From Metopolophium dirhodum (lineage: Eukaryota; Arthropoda; Insecta; Hemiptera; Aphididae): DNA of 64,000 bases. Shown in pieces: positions 9,786 to 22,143 of this stretch. The position numbers were made by a program, and so were the translations under genes. Numbering within the stretch: position 1 is the first letter of the stretch; every line of letters starts with the position of its first letter. The stretch lies in NCBI RefSeq assembly GCF_019925205.1, contig NC_083565.1:34252241-34316240 (forward strand), read 5' to 3'. The notes below the pieces were generated by a model that saw only the letters and a program-made list of their open reading frames with translations, did not search any database and was not told the origin of the DNA.

Positions 9786-12191
9786 TATCACAGTCGACAA
9801 GGATTATTATTACAAGCTCATAGAGAGGATGTAAATTCAACAAACAGAGGTAATTGTATATATTGTTACTTTGATATTGAAATTGAAATTGTAATTTTTA
9901 AGTATTTTAGTTTTGTTAAAGATAAAATTGTAAAATATTAAATTAATTAACATTAGCTCACTTATTAAATTAAAATAGGTAGGTACTTAATACATTTTAA
10001 TTACCCAACCACTTTATTATTATAATTAACTAATTAAGTATTAAAAGTTATAACATGTGATTATGTGACATAATATGAATCATTTAAAATATTTAAATAG
10101 GAAATTTTAAAGAAATGTGTTCTTTATTTGCCAAACACAATCCATACTTTGGTAAAATTTATAATTTTCAAAAAAAAAATTATTCAATTTGGGCCATACA
10201 AAACAAATTAATAGCTATTTGTGCTTTAAATTTGAAAAATTATATAATTAAAGAAATTAGAGAATGTGGCATGTTTAGTATGCAATGTGACGAAGCTCGG
10301 TAATGTATACAATATTTTTACAAAACTACTTTAATAAGTTATAATTATAATAAATGTTGAATAGATGTCATAAACAAGAGCAGTTAGCAATTTGTATAAG
10401 ATATGCAAATAATTTAAAAGTAGTTGAAATGTTTATTGAATTTCATGATGTTTCTAAAAACCAGAATGCCAATTCATGGTTGATGTGTTACTATACTTCA
10501 TTAACTCCTCAAATTTAAATGAAATCTCTATTATTGGCCAAGCCTATTATGGAGCCTCAGTAATGTCTGGGTCAGTTAGAGGTGTCCAGGCAAAATTTAG
10601 GCAAGCTCACCCTTTAGCATCCCAAGCAATTTATGTGCACGGCATTGCACATAAGCTTAATTTGGTTATTGTTGATATGTGCAGTCATTTAAAAGTAAGA
10701 ATTAAATAAATTGTTTATAATTAATAAGTATCAGTATTGGTATTTTAAGTATTAAATACTCATTATTTTAGGATGCAAGAAACTTATTTAATGGTTTGGA
10801 GGCTTTATATGTGGATTTCTCACATCCATCAAAAGATTTCAAATTAACCGAAATGCAACAGAAACTTGGTTTAAAAATCAACAAACTAACATAGCTTAGC
10901 GAAACCAGATGGGTATGTCGATATAAAAGTTGCAAAGCTCTTATTACAAATTATCAAGCTATTTTAAAATCTTTGGACGAGGAAATAAATAAACAAAAAT
11001 ATAAAGATGTTGCCCATGCAATTGGTAGGTTATAAAACTAAATAATGAATACCTCAATATGTTTCATTTCAGTTTTTAATTTTTACATTCATTTTTAGAT
11101 GTACGTGCAACAATTTTAGATGTTAAATTTATTATTTATTTGTTTATCTTACATGAAATCTTACTATCAATAAATATTTTAAGTGTTCATCTTCAGGCAA
11201 AGGGGACAACTCTAGGCAAATCTGGTAATTTGGTGAAAGAAGTAATTCGTACCCTCGAAAATAATCGTTGAGATGGACATTTCTCTGAACTGTGGGCTGA
11301 AATTAAAATATTCTGTTCAAAAAATGATATTTCAATTGATAACTCACATCAAGGCAATACTAATCGTGCCATTGATACTACTTATATATTATATATATAT
11401 ATATACTTCCATTATGATCATAGGTCCAAAGAGGCGTAAAAAAGAACCAAATTGTTTAAAAGAGTATGCTGTTACAGTAACGACTGCAGCAGACTCTGAG
11501 GATTGTTCCAACAAAAATGATTCCTAGGCAGAGAATTATTGGAAATTAAATGCATTTTTGTTATTATGGACACAATCATTTCAAACATGAAACGTAGATT
11601 TGATTTTAATGGTAGTTTGCATCTTGATCATTATAAAGTAATTTTTTTATAGACTTGGAAAATTAATTAAGTTTTTAAGCTTAACTAAATGTTGTGTAAT
11701 CCTAACTAATTGATGAAATAATTACAATAGTTAAATTAATTTAACAATTGTAATTATTTTTTTATATAATTTTATTTAGTTACCTACTGATAGAAACTAA
11801 TATAGTATTTTAAATTTTAATGTGTTTTTCAGGATTTATTTGAAATTAATAAATATGATCTTAAAAATGAAATGGCTGTCTTCGAAATTTATTCTGCAAA
11901 AATGAAAAAACAGATAATTTTAGTTTCATTCAGGAAAAATTATCCGAAAAAGTTTTCCCAAATTTCTATAAGATGGTTCAAGTTGCCAATACATTGCCAA
12001 TTTCTTCTGCAACATCCGAGCGTGCATTTTCTGCCATGAGGCGAATAAATACATACTTGAGATCTACAATGGATCAAGATCGATTTAGTAATTTATCGAT
12101 ATTGAATATTGAAAAAGATGTAGAAATTGATCCTGATATCATTTTAGAACAATTCACAGCCATCAATAAAAGAAAAATGAATCTTATATAA
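9786..12191 (+). pseudogene. ZMYM1-like hAT transposase gene, decayed
   Basis: The exons encode a DUF4371/hAT-type protein of the ZMYM1-like group. A short exon (RQGLLLQAHRED) ends at a GTAATT donor near 9850. The next exon at ~10101 joins in phase to give RGNFKEMCSLFAKH and ends MFSMQCDEAR. Then come EQLAICIRYANN, GASVMSG...GVQAKF, YVHGIAHKLNLV, SETRW and the C-terminal dimerisation block ATSERAFSAMRRIN...STMDQDRFSNLSILN. Lesions are a frameshift near 10475-10500, TAG at 10892-10894 and TGA at 11269-11271. The usual Cys of YVHCxAH is Gly. The upstream exons are missing where the Gypsy LTR abuts. It could be a domesticated or multi-intron transposon gene now dying. Confidence 0.85.
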
Positions 12192-12289
12192 CGTATCAAT
12201 AACTATTTTATGGTGCATATAAAACATAAAATTAAAAGTAAATGTTTGTATTTTAATAGTGTTTAAATTTTAAGTTGGTGTGTCCAAGG

Positions 12290-12400
12290 TGTGGGGGGCT
12301 GAGCCCCCCACGTGTTACCATTTGGTATAGTATTGAGGTTAGGTTAGGCTATTGCCCCCTAAGATTTTGTGCTAGTTGCGCCACGGGGTGACTCCTAGTG
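12290..12400. repeat. G/C-run palindrome and hAT-end-like string
   Basis: A near-perfect hairpin, GTGGGGGGCT followed by AGCCCCCCAC with one base between, lies at ~12295-12315. It is followed by GTTGCGCCACGGGGTG (reverse complement CACCCCGTGGCGCAAC), which resembles degraded ends of aphid hAT-type elements. It may mark the downstream end of the preceding hAT unit. No target duplication was found. Confidence 0.35.
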
Positions 12401-13105
12401 TAGGTTATATACTAACCTTGGTGTAAACTTGGTGTAAGCTGTATTTGAGGTTTAAACTAGAAAAATACGTAAATCAAATGTATTTTTCCCCTCGAGATTC
12501 AACTGTTGTCTGTATAATTAATAAGCGTTTTATTGGTTTGTATAGAATTTTTCACTTTGATAAAATAAAAAAAACTTCCATTAACATAGATACTCGGCCA
12601 TATTAAAATAAAATTGAAGATTTTAAATGGGAACTCTTGAGGTATATTATTAGTTCTAACTTATCTTTAAAAGTTATAATAAAAGATAAAATAATATGGT
12701 GAAAAATACTTTAATGTTTAAAATAAAACAAATTGAGAATGCTTACGCCCAACATTTGAACAAAAAAATATACTTAAATTAATAGGTATATAATTTTTGC
12801 TTTTAAGATTAAATGATTCACTATTACATTATAATTTAAACAAAAAAATAATGAACAATTTCAAAATTAATAAGTTAATTATTAACATCTTAAATAGAAA
12901 AAAAATTCCATTTTATGAAATTATATTCAATTACTAACATTTAAGTATTTTATAATAGATAAACTGTTATTTTTATTTGTAAGGCATAACTTCCACATAT
13001 AATCAAAAAATAATTGAAAACATTTACCATAGGATTTGATATAAAATAAATGTTATTTTTTGAACACATGTAATCCTTATTCATATTATAGTAGTTAAAC
13101 ACCAT
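12401..13105. other. AT-rich spacer / 3' side of the HP1-like gene
   Basis: No gene was recognised. A minus-strand AATAAA (12972-12977) lies ~130 bp beyond the stop of the HP1-like gene and is its plausible polyadenylation signal. Confidence 0.4.
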
Positions 13106-13691
13106 TTATATTTTATGAAATTTTTCTTCGTAATACTTGATAACGATTTGAGGGTACTTTAAATTAGCCTCTTTAGCTGGGATTAAATTGAATTCTTCTA
13201 TTCCTCTCCATTTCATCAAAAATACCAACTGGCCATTTTCAACAGTTTTACCCATAATTTTTTCCGGAATTTTAGGTATTGGTAGTGTGGCAGAAAAATC
13301 ATTGACCGTGTCAATATTTTCAATTTCTTCGTCCGTTTCAATCCTGGTCTCTTGACGACGAGTTTCTGATGAACAACTAGTTGCAACTGTTGATCTTGAA
13401 AGTGTACGTAAACGGCCACGGCCACCATGCCCAATTTTTCCATTTCTTTTTCTTTTCTTTCCCCCTTGTCTTAATTTTTCTTCGAACTCCTTTATTAAAT
13501 ATTTACAATAAAGATTTTCCCTGGGTTCCCAAGTATTATTCTTGTCATCGTACCCGCTCCACTTAATGAAATATTCTACCATATTATTTCTGGAACGTTT
13601 ATCTAACACTTTTTCCACAGAATATACCTTTTCTTGATCCTCTTCTGCAGCAGTACCACTAGGTTCTATGTTTGCAACGCCTTCTCTCTTT
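13106..13691 (-). CDS. HP1-like chromodomain/chromoshadow protein
   Basis: Heterochromatin protein 1 family: the chromodomain binds methylated H3K9 and the chromoshadow domain dimerises and recruits partners in the nucleus. Counting from the upstream in-frame ATG (13708), the chromodomain spans about residues 27-78 (VYSVEKVLDKR, FIKWSGYDDKNNTWEP). The aromatic cage is complete: Y29, W50, Y53. A basic hinge with KKRKR follows (80-147). The chromoshadow domain fills 148-198 (LVFLMKWRGIEEFNLIPAKE, PQIVIKYYEEKF). A strong acceptor (TTTTTGTTCCAG) just inside that ATG suggests the true upstream exon is elsewhere, so 13691 is the likely exon edge. If not spliced, the protein is 200 residues from 13708. 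Both domains and the hinge sit in one exon without lesions. It could be a functional paralogue or a young retrocopy. Confidence 0.9.
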
Positions 13692-13897
13692 CTGGAACAA
13701 AAATACATTAATATGTTAATAATTATAATATATCAAAAGATATGTATCATTTATTTTTAATAACTTGACTACAGATGACAACAAAAATCATCATGTCAAT
13801 TGTTATCCATAGGCCATTACTTTAAGTTAGTCAGCAAATAAGCATTAATTCAAATGAACTCTGAAATTATAGGTGCATTAATATTTTTATTTTTGAT

Positions 13898-14328
13898 TTA
13901 AGAGGACGCTACACAGACATTTGTTGTCTCTGTACTACAAGTTTATAACATGCCAAATTTTACACTCGGCAGATCACAGTTAGCTGCGTTAGTTTAAAAA
14001 TTAGAGTGAATTGACCTCTTATACAATTTAAAAAGGTAAGGTATTATCTAAGGTATCTCTTAGGTTTTTTATTATATTTTAATTTTAAAGCAAGTTATGA
14101 TTATTTTAAGATAAACAAAAAATTTACAATTTTAAAACACTCGTGAATCTCTTTAAAATTAAAATATAACAAAAAGCCTAGAAGATGCTTTAAATCTTAC
14201 ATTTAAATTTTATAAGAGGTCAATTCACTCTATTTTTTAAACTAACAGAGCTAAACTTGATCTACTAAATGTAAAATTGACTCACTTATAAGACAGAGAC
14301 AACAAATGTCTGTGTAGTGTCATCTTAA
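13898..14328. mobile_element. MITE with long inverted repeats and TTAA flanks
   Basis: A 423 bp element (13902-14324) with ~120 bp terminal inverted repeats: CTACACAGACATTTGTTGTC at the left end is mirrored at the right, and GAGTGAATTGACCTCTTATA occurs inverted further in. It is bounded on both sides by TTAA (13898-13901 and 14325-14328). TTAA target duplication is the hallmark of piggyBac-type transposition. No ORF is present, so it must have been mobilised in trans. Confidence 0.85.
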
Positions 14329-14377
14329 GTGCATTTTGTTTTAATAAAACAAATCAAAACAATTAAGTATCTATACT

Positions 14378-17300
14378 CAGGGGCGGATTGGGGAAACGTT
14401 TTGGTGCGGGAAAATATGATGACTAGGAACATTTTTAAAGTAACTGATTTGTCATTGAATCGAACAAACAACGTTTTGAAATGTATTCATCTACTATCTA
14501 CATACTAATAATTGGTTTATAAAATATATTATAAATTGTTAATATTAATAAATAATATAGTACAACAATATCCCTAACGTAAACAAGTTTCTATAATATA
14601 ATGCTATAATGATTAATTTTTTTAAGTATTATTTTGTAAATATGTAATTTAAATTTAACTGTCAAAACTTTCAAGCAAAGCTTTACTGATATTTGCAATA
14701 ATATTTTTTAATAGTACGTATATTAAAATATATTACTCAAATACTTTTTAAAAGTATTTTTATACAACACTGACACTGTTAATAAGCAAATAAATTGTAT
14801 TAGCACTCACTGTAATTGATTACAAGAAGTTAAAGAAACAGTTTCAGAAGAATCATGCAAATAGCTATACCTATTCACATGATTTATCATAGTAAGCTAT
14901 GTTCTTTATACTCAGTTTTTGGGAAAAACGAAAGTTTATTATCATACCTATTATTGTATCATTAAATAGTACGTACCTAATGAATGTTCAATACCATCCA
15001 CAGTTATAGGATTGGTCTAAAATATTTAATGGTTTTAATATGGGAACTTGATTTAATTTAGGTTTTACGTGCACGCTAAACGGGTAATAGCCAATAGGTA
15101 TATGATGTGTATAAGAATATCATAATATTTTATATTTTAAATTAAAAATAATATATTTATTATTTATAGCTGTACTGATTATTTTATATTACTGGTATTC
15201 CCCTCTTGGCTGTTTCCCATACAACGGTCTACATGGTGATTTAATATTAATTACCTACTAAGTATATACCTAATCTATCATATTATTTACTTATCTTGGT
15301 ATTACCTACTATTATTAATATTCGTTATTATTTGTTTATTTTGTTCAGTATTTTTGTATAGCACTCCTCACAAACCATCGTATTATTGTATAGTGTACAG
15401 ACGTACAGGGTGCATTCGTTATTTATATATATTTAATATTTTTGAATATTTTTTTATTGTTTTCTATTAAGTCTTAAACATTAATCATGAAAAATCCAGT
15501 GCTAGAAATGTTTTTAACGTTTAACGTAAGCGCAAATACTTCAAAGTGCAACACAGGTAATTGTAATAAAAATATGAATGGTAAACATTCCTCCAATTTG
15601 GAAAAACATATTTTTTCCCATCATAAAAAAAAGTTTAATGAACTCCAAGATGTTAAAAATAACAAGAAAATTGATACTCCTGAGTCTACATAGAAATTCA
15701 AAAAACAAAAGGTAGGTTTTTATTTTTTATAATTTACATAACTAAGTGAACTAATTTATCATAATATTAGGCAAGAAAAAAAAAGTTAAGTTAGATAGAC
15801 TATTGTTCTATTTTTGTTGTTATTATACGTTAAGTTTATATCATTTAAACATTTTACTTTTTTTATAAACAAATATTATTTGTTAAAAATAAATTATGAA
15901 TTAATTATTATCTGCTCATAACATTATAATAGAAATTATAATGAATACATCATTAATAAAATCAATAGGTACGTACTACCTGCCCAATTATTATTTAAGC
16001 ATACTGCATAGTGAATATTATTATACTTTATTTTTTGTTAACTGAAACTTGGAATGTATCTTATGAATCTTAGTTAATGCTTAGGTATTTCAATACAAAA
16101 TGTATTATTATTATTAATATTCATGTATTTGAATATCATTCAAGTGTCATTTATGGTTTTACTGCAGTCATATTTAAGAGTATTATATATGTATTCATAA
16201 ATGTATAATTTTTAAATAATACCCTTAACAGTTTAAACATTAATTATATTAATTATTTTTATGTAAAAAGACAATGATTCAAGTCAAATGCTTATGAGTT
16301 ATTTTATTGCAAAAAAGACCATAAAAATTGAAATGGACAAGAAAAAATAATTACCGGTTGCTTGTGTTAAACTAATAACAGTGAATGGAAGACCAATGTG
16401 CCTAATGCAAGATTCTCGTTTTCAAAAAATAACAAATCCAATACTTGAAGCCTTTTAATTATGTTCAAAGGCTTCAATTTGAACATAATTGTAAGTGCTT
16501 TTAATTGCTTAGCAAAAAATATATCCAAATCTTTGGAATATTATGCTGCATTTGTATAACTTGTTTAATTACTTTTGTTTTGATTAATATTGATAGACTA
16601 CAGCTAACTTGAGTTTTAAATTTATATTATATAGCTATATCTATAAATCCACAAAATATAAGAAGTCATGTATCTGCCACTGCTTTAAAAATAGTTACTG
16701 TAATTTCTGAAGATATGAAACATAAGATGGTTTCTTTGAAAGTAGATGGTGTTTCAAGACATAATAAGTAATTTTTGGGAGTCAATGTTCAGTATATGCA
16801 CAAAGATACATTGACTTTAAAAATTAAAACATTGGCCATTTTCGAGCTTGTTGAACACCGTTCTTCGAAATACTTAAAAGATACAGTAAGATATATAAAT
16901 ATTAAATGAATATTTTTTTATATACCTATTTATAATTTATGTAATATTCAGAGTCTAAAATTGGGATGCTTAAAGGTAATAAGCCCACCAATTTTGAAAT
17001 TAACACATTCATAATTAATGGCGTTTGTGGTTAATTTGTACTTATCTTATTTTGTTAGTAATATTGTTAAGGCCATTATTAAATATATGATAATTTATAA
17101 AATATATGGTGAGGTTGGTGGTAAGGTCATTGTGTGATGCATCATAAGACTAAAAAAAAGGGGGCTTTAGCACCTAAGTCCTTTTATTGAAATTGGACAA
17201 TTAATATTATATTTTGCCATTTTGGTAATATTTATTTTTATATTCACTTACTTTATTAGTTGTTTAATGTTAAAAGTAAATATGGACTAACTAAATATCA

Positions 17301-19992
17301 AATATATATTCAATTACAAGTGATAACGCCACTAATATGCTAAAAATTACAGATTTAATGATAATCAATCCAGATCAAGAAATAGGTAATTTAATGATTT
17401 AGAAATATTTAAAAGTTTAATACCAATCACAATAAATAATGTACCATGTATGGGTTATATATTTGGATATACTATCTATATAATACTTTATATGAAATAT
17501 GTTTTAAAAAAAAAAAATTATTTTTCAATTTTTCAGATGATGAACCAATAGATCTTGAAAATGAGGTAATTGATGCTCTTTGTCCAGAAGCAATTACTTC
17601 AAAAGTAAGATCTGCAGCACACACTTTAAATTTGACAGTTGAAGAGGGACTGAAAATCCAAAGTATCCGTGGGGCTTTTGCACGAGCGAGAACAGTAATT
17701 AATTTAAAATATTTAACTTCTGATTGTTTTATATTAATTCACTAATTTTAGGTTGTTAAGAAATTGCAAATGCCAATTTATGCAGGACTCCGTAAACAGG
17801 AAAATAAAAAACAAGCTATTTGTGATGTGGAAACCCGATGGTCATCTGTATATGACATGTTATATAGACTTCTTGAACTCAAAGATTTCTGTTTAAAATT
17901 CCAAGATACCAAGAACGATTTAAAACTATCTTTACCCGATTGGGATGATATTGAAAAAATGGTAATAAAATTAATATTGTCTATTATTGTGTAATATCAA
18001 TTAATAACCAATTTGAAGTACCTACTTTATTATCTTGTAAAAAGAAATTACCAAAACATAAAATATTTTATTATGTTTCAGGTGGTTTCATTAGAACCTG
18101 CAAAAATAGGACTTGTTTCTTTACAAAAAAGTGATATTACCATTGGGGATTTCTTTGCAATTTCGTTTAATATATTATCAAAGTTACAAAAAATAGATAG
18201 TTCATTATCACAAGCAATAGTAGGACCGTAGAAGTAAATTATTGTTTGAAGAACCTATATTTTCTTCTGGTTTGTGTAAAAATAATGATAATATTATCGG
18301 AAGTAATATACAGTTTAAAAAATTAAAATTTACTACTTTTATTTCCAGTAATTTTTTTAGATCCTCGAAGAATGCTTAGCATAGAACAAAAGCCAATCGC
18401 TAAAAATCACTTAAACAAAACATGGAATGCAATGAAACTTATTTCTGAAACAATCGTAAATAATGATGTTAGTGAGACAACCACAAATGAAGATGATACT
18501 AACAATGAAATAGATGAATTTTAAGTATTTTTAAGTTCTCAAGGCAGTACACCGTGCCTTGAGGTGGGAAATAATGATAATCGTTCAATCAGAGATATAA
18601 TTGAAGAATACGATAATGTGTCTCGACTACATCATAAAAGCTGTGTTTTAAAATATTGGTCAGAGAATAAAATTAAAAGACATGAACAATTTCAGTTAAC
18701 ACAAGTTGTTATGGCTGTTCCGTGTACACAGGTAATAATATCAAATTTATGACACCTATTGAACAATAATAATGTACATTGTACATGTATATTTTATAGG
18801 TGACTGTAGAAAGGACATTTTCTGGATTAAAGTATATTTGCAACGATCTAAGATCATCCATATCCTCTCATTTACTTTATGATATTATGGTCATTCGAAG
18901 AAATAATAGTTATAACTAATTTTTAATGTTGTGTAATTTACAATTTACATTTTATAAAATTATAATAAATTATTAAATTCACAGTTTTTATTTTTCGTTA
19001 ACTTATGAAAAGGTGTATAAAAAATTTTAACTTTTAAAGCCTTATACCTACTGGAATTAATAAGAATGAAAAAGACCATAGTTTTACATTAGGTCTTAAC
19101 TTTTTATAATGGCGATGCATAAATATTAAATATTAAAGCTTTAGTTTTATAATTATTATTATTTGAAAATGTAGAAGAGCTAACTGGTAACTGGTAAGTA
19201 GTGTTAGGAACTAGTCTATAATAATTCTTTACAATTTTAGTTCTTGATTTAAATTATAGTGTTAGGTTTACAGTACTTATAACTTATACTCAAGAAGACG
19301 AGACCACCAAAACTCAGAAGTCAACTGTCAAATTAATAAATTGTCTTATTAGATAGTATAACACTTTAATGTAAAGAGTAAATCACGGTCTAAGAGTTAA
19401 GACAGAATAGAGATTAGATAATATTATGAAGATTTATATTTTATCTTAGTCCGTAGTGTAAACACTATTCATTATAAATAGTTCATAATTGTAAAAAAAA
19501 AAAAAAATGTTTTGTGAAAAACGGTATTTAAACCGGTTAAAATCGTTAAGTGATTATTTAAATATAAATTAACTAGTTAACAGCACTTCTTCTCAGAACA
19601 AGAAAATTGGTAACCGGTTAGGAAAAAAATTTCAGCTCCTACCGGAGTCGATTACCTACCACTTATTTTAGAAACAGTTTTAAGCCCTGCAAATTATTAA
19701 AAACAATATTTGAATTGATTAATATATTTTGTGAGGTATATATTATAATCTATTCTGGGGTATTTAGGTTAAAGTATACACAGTACAGTGCATACTATAT
19801 ACTTTCATCCAAAAATATAATTAGTATCGCCCTACCTACCCATATAAGTTGCATCCAACGATTAAATGAGCACAAGATAGGTCTTTTTTTATTTTCTTTA
19901 TCATTCTATTTCAAAGTTGTATTTAAGTGATAAAATACTTTAAAAAAAAGAATTAAAAACACCTGAATTCCCGGTGGGCCAATCCACCCCTG
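14378..19992 (+). mobile_element. hAT transposon, ~5.6 kb
   Basis: Terminal inverted repeats CAGGGGCGGATTGG (14378) and, inverted, CAGGGGTGGATTGG (ending 19992) enclose a degraded hAT transposase. Similarity extends a few bases outward (ATACT). The 8 bp flanks, TCTATACT and AGTATTAT, do not match, so a target duplication cannot be shown. TTTAAACCGG-type strings occur near the right end. Confidence 0.75.
15487..18920 (+). pseudogene. hAT transposase (BED finger type), broken
   Basis: The N-terminal exon (15487-15693) has a BED-type zinc finger pattern: C-x4-C in SKCNTGNC, then HIFSHHKKKF. Further pieces read in order: VNGRPMCLMQDSRFQKI (~16390), ATALKIVTV and GVNVQYMHKDTLTLKI (~16680-16830), TSDNATNMLKI (~17315), VRSAAHTLNLTVEEGLK (17600s), VETRWSSVYDMLYRLLELKD (17828-17890), FLDPRRML (~18355) and the C-terminal VERTFSGLKYICNDLRSSIS (18805-18870). 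Several junctions look like introns, for example ACACAG/GTAATA to TTTATAG at 18730-18800. Stops and shifts, such as TAA near 18522, disable it. Catalytic-core spacing matches the hAT superfamily. Confidence 0.88.
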
Positions 19993-20032
19993 AGTATTAT
20001 CCACGTGCGAAAAAATATAAACCAAAGTGAAA

Positions 20033-20893
20033 CTATTCTACTTTACGGGACACTACTTTTTTATTTTTTTTTTTGAGGGACTTAGTCATTTTTTGGCTGA
20101 AAAAATGTTGATGAAATCAGAACTTGGCGCATGAAATTTGTTTCGAAGTTATAGCTAACCGAAGTTTTAACTTTATATAATAACCCTTAAATACCTATAA
20201 TGCTTTAGATTATCGTATGTAAGACTGTTGTGCAGTGGTAATCACTTCCCTATGATCCCAACAATCGGCGGTCAATACTCGTCCCATACGCATTAATTTT
20301 TTGTACTTTTTTTTGAAAAACGAAGATTTCAACAATTGTAATGTAGGTTCCAAGCAAATTTTCAAACATTTTTTTTTCTAAAATATGTGTTCCACATACT
20401 TTTTACTACCTCGGGCGAACTTAGGATTTCAAAAATATTGTTTTTAAAGTACGTTTATTGCCAGCGTGGATACTTGCTCGCTACGCTCGCTCGAACATTA
20501 AAATCGAAAATATCCCCCTACCTACTTGCTGTGTAAAACCACAATTACACAATTATACAACATAAAGTAAATTGTCCAACAGGTAATCAAATATACATTA
20601 ACAGTGGTAAAACCTAAATGATTGATTTTGTATCAATAATAATAAACATAATAATAACCATACAACACTAACAACCACAAATTAATGAAATAATAACAAT
20701 TATTAATTATTATGTACCATTGATACAATGTAAATAGTGCAAAAAACTATTTACCCAGTCTCGGGTTGGAACTCTGGTCACTTTCGATAGCATTGTCATC
20801 ATACTACCAATGGGCCACGACAGCCCGTTTTGCGACGTAACATTCATAAGTTTAACTTTGAAACTAAAAAAGGTGTCCCACTAAAGTAGAAAT
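20033..20893. mobile_element. Inverted-repeat element with tRNA-like segments
   Basis: TCTACTTTACGGGACAC near 20037 and, inverted, TCTACTTTAGTGGGACACC near 20875 bracket ~860 bp without an ORF. Each half holds a stretch resembling an RNA polymerase III promoter. On the plus strand TGTGCAGTGGTAA is followed by GGTCAATACTC (~20229-20275). On the minus strand GTGGCCCATTGGT is followed by AGTTCCAACCC (~20765-20825). It may be a MITE that captured tRNA-derived sequence, or two diverged SINE-like copies in opposite orientation. Confidence 0.35.
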
Positions 20894-21900
20894 ATACCGA
20901 TATTACACAATATATAAAATGTACATCTTTCTTTGTACGCAACCTTTATTTAAAACAATCGTTTTTTGGATCGCGGACGGTTCACGGAATATGGGTGGGT
21001 ACCTAATGTATTTATTTTTATTTGTTATCGGACGCGGACGCACGCGCGCGAATAGTTTGGCGGTGGCAACGTTGGTATCTACGCGTATTTTCAAATTCTC
21101 AATATTGTGCTTCTGGCTGAGCACAACTACACAAGTGTAAGATACAAACATTAGATCATAAACAGTTAAGATTCGCGATCGGGATATCGTTTATCCACCG
21201 TATATTCCAAATGGTTTTCGTGATTTATCAAACGTAGTTATTCCGTAAGTCGTAACCAGAAAAAATATTTGGACGATGGTGACGGCGTCGGTTGCCTCCT
21301 TGGTGGAGGGGAGGGGGGTGGCAGCGACGACGCCATGTTTAACGATGGTGTATAGGTCACGTGTTTAATATTTTCGTTCGATTTCACGAAAATGTACACA
21401 GGTCATGGTCCGTCACGTTCTCGCACGGTCTGTCTCGAAGATATGGAAACAACGACCGCAAACGATGAAACCCGTGGGTAAAAACTGAGTGAACGGGAGG
21501 TGAACGGCCGTACACGCGTGTGAATATTAATTGACACTCACCTTGAAGACATATCGAAGGAATGAATCGACCGGAAATAAATGCTCAGCGTCAGGAAATA
21601 CCACTCAACCAATCGACGGGATCCGTGAGTACGGAGGTGCGTGGCCACTGGAACGACGGCGACTTCTTCAGCTGCGATGTAATGCGGTTAGCTGTTTAGG
21701 ACCGGTGAGGATTGGTGAGGAGTGGACAGACGTCCGACGACGATCGAGGAGCAACAAGTGAGACTACAGACTAAACAAAAGGACAACGACGCCCGAATGG
21801 AAGAGAATAAATCGACCACAGTGGTTACATGGTCACGGTAGTGGTTACACCCACCCACGGCCCACGAACTAAGACGTTGTATATTATTATACCGGACATG
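20894..21900. other. CpG-rich island, no gene assigned
   Basis: GC- and CpG-rich compared with its surroundings, especially 21005-21090 and 21270-21850. Short open frames occur on both strands but none matches a family I know. A good donor, CTTCAAG/GTGAGT, lies on the minus strand at ~21538 and GATCC/GTGAGT on the plus at ~21612. A promoter with a first exon is therefore possible, but the strand cannot be decided. Confidence 0.3.
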
Positions 21901-22143
21901 GTAATACGACGTCTCGCGACAATTTGCTTACATCATATTATCATGTGATAATATGATAAGACATTATGAGATATGTTGATATTCAGGTCTAAAATGTATA
22001 TAATTTAAAATTCAAAACTACAACAAGTCAGATACTTATGGTAAAAAACTAAAAGCGATGTCTAATTTATAGTTTACACTACAGATTAATAGTTATAATG
22101 TGAACATTGTATATGATCTGTGTTTATACTTTATAATTATAAC

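Noticed and set aside
20225..20285. A functional tRNA gene
   Set aside because: A- and B-box-like strings only; no cloverleaf or acceptor stem could be drawn.
21531..21761. 76-codon frame as a gene
   Set aside because: No motif, no start context; a product of CpG-rich sequence.
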